Shown one piece after another: positions 47,250 through 48,667 of a stretch of DNA of 48,667 nt. How positions within the stretch are numbered: the first letter of the stretch is position 1; each line of letters begins with the position of its first letter. Source of the DNA: Anaerolineaceae bacterium (GTDB lineage: Bacteria > Chloroflexota > Anaerolineae > Aggregatilineales > Phototrophicaceae). The stretch covers positions 1 to 48,667 of the forward strand of contig WGMX01000022.1 in the NCBI GenBank assembly GCA_016124855.1. Reading direction: 5' to 3'. A program made the position numbers and the translations under genes. The notes beneath the pieces are model-generated. The model did not search any database, had not been told where the DNA came from, and worked only from the letters and a program-made list of their open reading frames with translations.

Positions 47250-48667
47250 ATGCAGCTCTCCCTTTTCCAAGAAGAAGTTCATCCGCAGGATACGCAAGCG
47301 CTGGCAAACTGCCTGAAAGCTGAGGCAGTTGCGGTGGATATTGAAACCGAAACCCGCTGGCCGGGACATGGGCCAAAGTTGGATTACGGTTTGAGTTATT
47401 CGGCAGATGTCACAGTGATTGCGTTGGCGTGGGCAGAAGGTCAAATCATCCGCACGACTGCGCTAGCCGCACCATTTGATGAACAGGTCGAGCGTTTTTT
47501 GATCAAGCTGTTCGAGCGTGATGTGCCGATCATTGCCCATAATGCGGTGTTTGATACACGACAATTGAGCAAACTCACAGGTGGACGAATCCCTAAACTG
47601 ATTTGGGATACTCAGTCAATGGCACGGCTGCTGCATCCTGAGGTCAACATCAGTTACAGCTTGCTCTCGGTGGCGAGGATGTTGGATATTCCCTTCCCTG
47701 AACGGCAGCAAGAGATGAAAAGTCAGCGCGGCAAATTGCACACGCTGCCATTGGAAGTGACGCTGCAATACGCACAGGATGATGCCAAACTGTCACTGGA
47801 AATTTATCAAAAGCAGCGCGAAATTCCGGTTGATGATGAATTGATTGACTGGGAATGTCGGGCGCTGCATGAATACTGTCGGATGGCTGCCGAAGGTATC
47901 CGGTTAAATGTTCCATTTGCCCAACAGCGGTTAGCTGAACTTGGGCAGCGGCGTGAAGAATTTGCCAAACACCTCCAAGCCGATGGCCTGCTTAACCCAA
48001 GCAGTCCCAAAGAACGGGTGCGGTATCTCTATGAAACCAAAGGGATTCCGCTGCCCAAATGGGATCCGAACTCGTGGTACTTCACCCGCGCCGGACGACA
48101 CCGCTTATCCTCACAGCCGGGGGTGCAGGTTGAACTTTCTGATCTGAGTACCCGCTCGGACGTGATCGAGTCCTATCTGGAAGAAGGCAGTCCCTACTAC
48201 GACCAACTCAAAGACCTCGCCGCTTATGCTGAAGTTGATTGGCTGATTTCGACCTTGGAAGGGCTAATCGACCACGCCGAATTGGATGGACGCTTGCACA
48301 GCATGGTGACGATTGCGACTGAATCCGGTCGCCGTGCATCCAGCTATCCGCATATGCAAAATTGGAAGATGCCCGCGATGGCAGGCGCAGCCATTGGTGA
48401 TGACGGCTTCACCTTAGTCGAAATCGACTATAGCAACGCTGAGAATGTGATGGCGGCGATGATCGCGGGCGATAGCAATCTGTCGAAGGCTTGTCAGGCA
48501 GAAGATTTTCATTCGGTGATGGCAGGTGAGTATTTTGGCAAGGACTGGCAGCAGGCTGATGCCAGTGAACGCAAACGGCTGCGAAACCTCTCCAAGAAAA
48601 TCACTTACGGCACGGCTTATGGTATGGGCGCGAAACGCTTAGGCGAAAGCATTGGGGTTACGACCGA
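47250..48667 (+). CDS. Family A DNA polymerase with 3'-5' exonuclease domain, partial
   Basis: At least 472 residues, open at the window edge. Residues about 20-190 form a DEDD exonuclease: AVDIETE (D30, E32), IIAHNAVFDTRQL (D102) and YAQDDAKLSLEIY (D178). The polymerase follows with ATESGRRASSYPHMQNW (355-371, for the usual TGRLSSxxPNLQN), motif A EIDYSNAENV (D393, steric-gate E398) and the O-helix RNLSKKITYGTAYG (K449, Y453). A 5' nuclease domain is absent, and it is not a standard PolA. Tyr453 sits where E. coli Pol I has Phe762. GAGG lies 7 bases before the ATG. The type is reminiscent of phage or plasmid polymerases; its role is unknown. Confidence 0.85.
   Translation, partial: MQLSLFQEEVHPQDTQALANCLKAEAVAVDIETETRWPGHGPKLDYGLSYSADVTVIALAWAEGQIIRTTALAAPFDEQVERFLIKLFERDVPIIAHNAVFDTRQLSKLTGGRIPKLIWDTQSMARLLHPEVNISYSLLSVARMLDIPFPERQQEMKSQRGKLHTLPLEVTLQYAQDDAKLSLEIYQKQREIPVDDELIDWECRALHEYCRMAAEGIRLNVPFAQQRLAELGQRREEFAKHLQADGLLNPSSPKERVRYLYETKGIPLPKWDPNSWYFTRAGRHRLSSQPGVQVELSDLSTRSDVIESYLEEGSPYYDQLKDLAAYAEVDWLISTLEGLIDHAELDGRLHSMVTIATESGRRASSYPHMQNWKMPAMAGAAIGDDGFTLVEIDYSNAENVMAAMIAGDSNLSKACQAEDFHSVMAGEYFGKDWQQADASERKRLRNLSKKITYGTAYGMGAKRLGESIGVTT

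Overview
The window looks like a chromosomal piece of a Chloroflexota bacterium, probably from the Anaerolineae side. This is inferred from gene content rather than from a marker gene. The clues are two very large LuxR-type ATPase regulators, secreted proteins with Thr/Ser/Pro linkers, an archaeal-type phosphoglycerate mutase, a DUF4386 membrane protein and mid-range base composition. No rRNA, tRNA or CRISPR array was seen.

Layout, left to right. (1) 1-9763: the end of an IS3-like element runs off the left edge. It is followed by an ApgM-type phosphoglycerate mutase, a broken one-TM protein gene, an ATPase/LuxR regulator, an MFS exporter, a HAD hydrolase and a large secreted protein with two Thr-rich linkers. 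(2) 9780-20026: a nine-gene heme operon on the minus strand, in transcription order chdC(hemQ)-hemH-hemA-hemC-hemD-hemB-hemE-hemY-hemL. It runs from glutamyl-tRNA to heme without hemF or hemN, as expected for the coproporphyrin-dependent route. Its ChdC is fused to a Rieske domain. (3) 20244-29506: a carbohydrate-type ABC importer (binding protein and two permeases, no ATPase) with three ADP-ribosylglycohydrolase-fold proteins. One is intracellular with an extra beta domain, one is secreted, and one is fused to a LacI-type DNA-binding domain. Four copies of a TGnTAAACA-centred motif lie in the divergent promoter region. (4) 29593-35411: a dehydrogenase, two membrane proteins, a small protein and a MalT-like regulator. 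(5) 35546-46572: sulfur assimilation on the minus strand, with sulfate uptake (sbp-cysT-cysW-cysA), activation (sat, cysC), APS reduction (cysH), a PAPS-type sulfotransferase and siroheme synthesis (cysG N-domain, cbiX-like, cobA). (6) 46667-48667: a frameshifted DUF4160 gene, its DUF2442 partner and the start of an unusual family A DNA polymerase that runs off the right edge.

The pathways connect. HemD makes uroporphyrinogen III, which goes to heme through hemE onward or to siroheme through cobA, the cbiX-like gene and the cysG N-domain. Siroheme is the cofactor of sulfite reductase, which is not in the window. APS made by Sat can be reduced directly by the Fe-S type CysH or phosphorylated by CysC to feed the neighbouring sulfotransferase.

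The strongest new signals are regulatory. Upstream of cysH a consensus promoter is followed by two successive units, each a 20-codon cysteine-rich leader ORF plus an intrinsic terminator whose loop is complementary to a segment of that leader. This looks like a tandem cysteine attenuator. A third cysteine-rich leader ORF precedes the sulfate-binding protein gene. The second strong signal is the LacI-type regulator whose sensor domain has been replaced by an ADP-ribosylglycohydrolase-like domain, encoded beside two related enzymes and a transporter.
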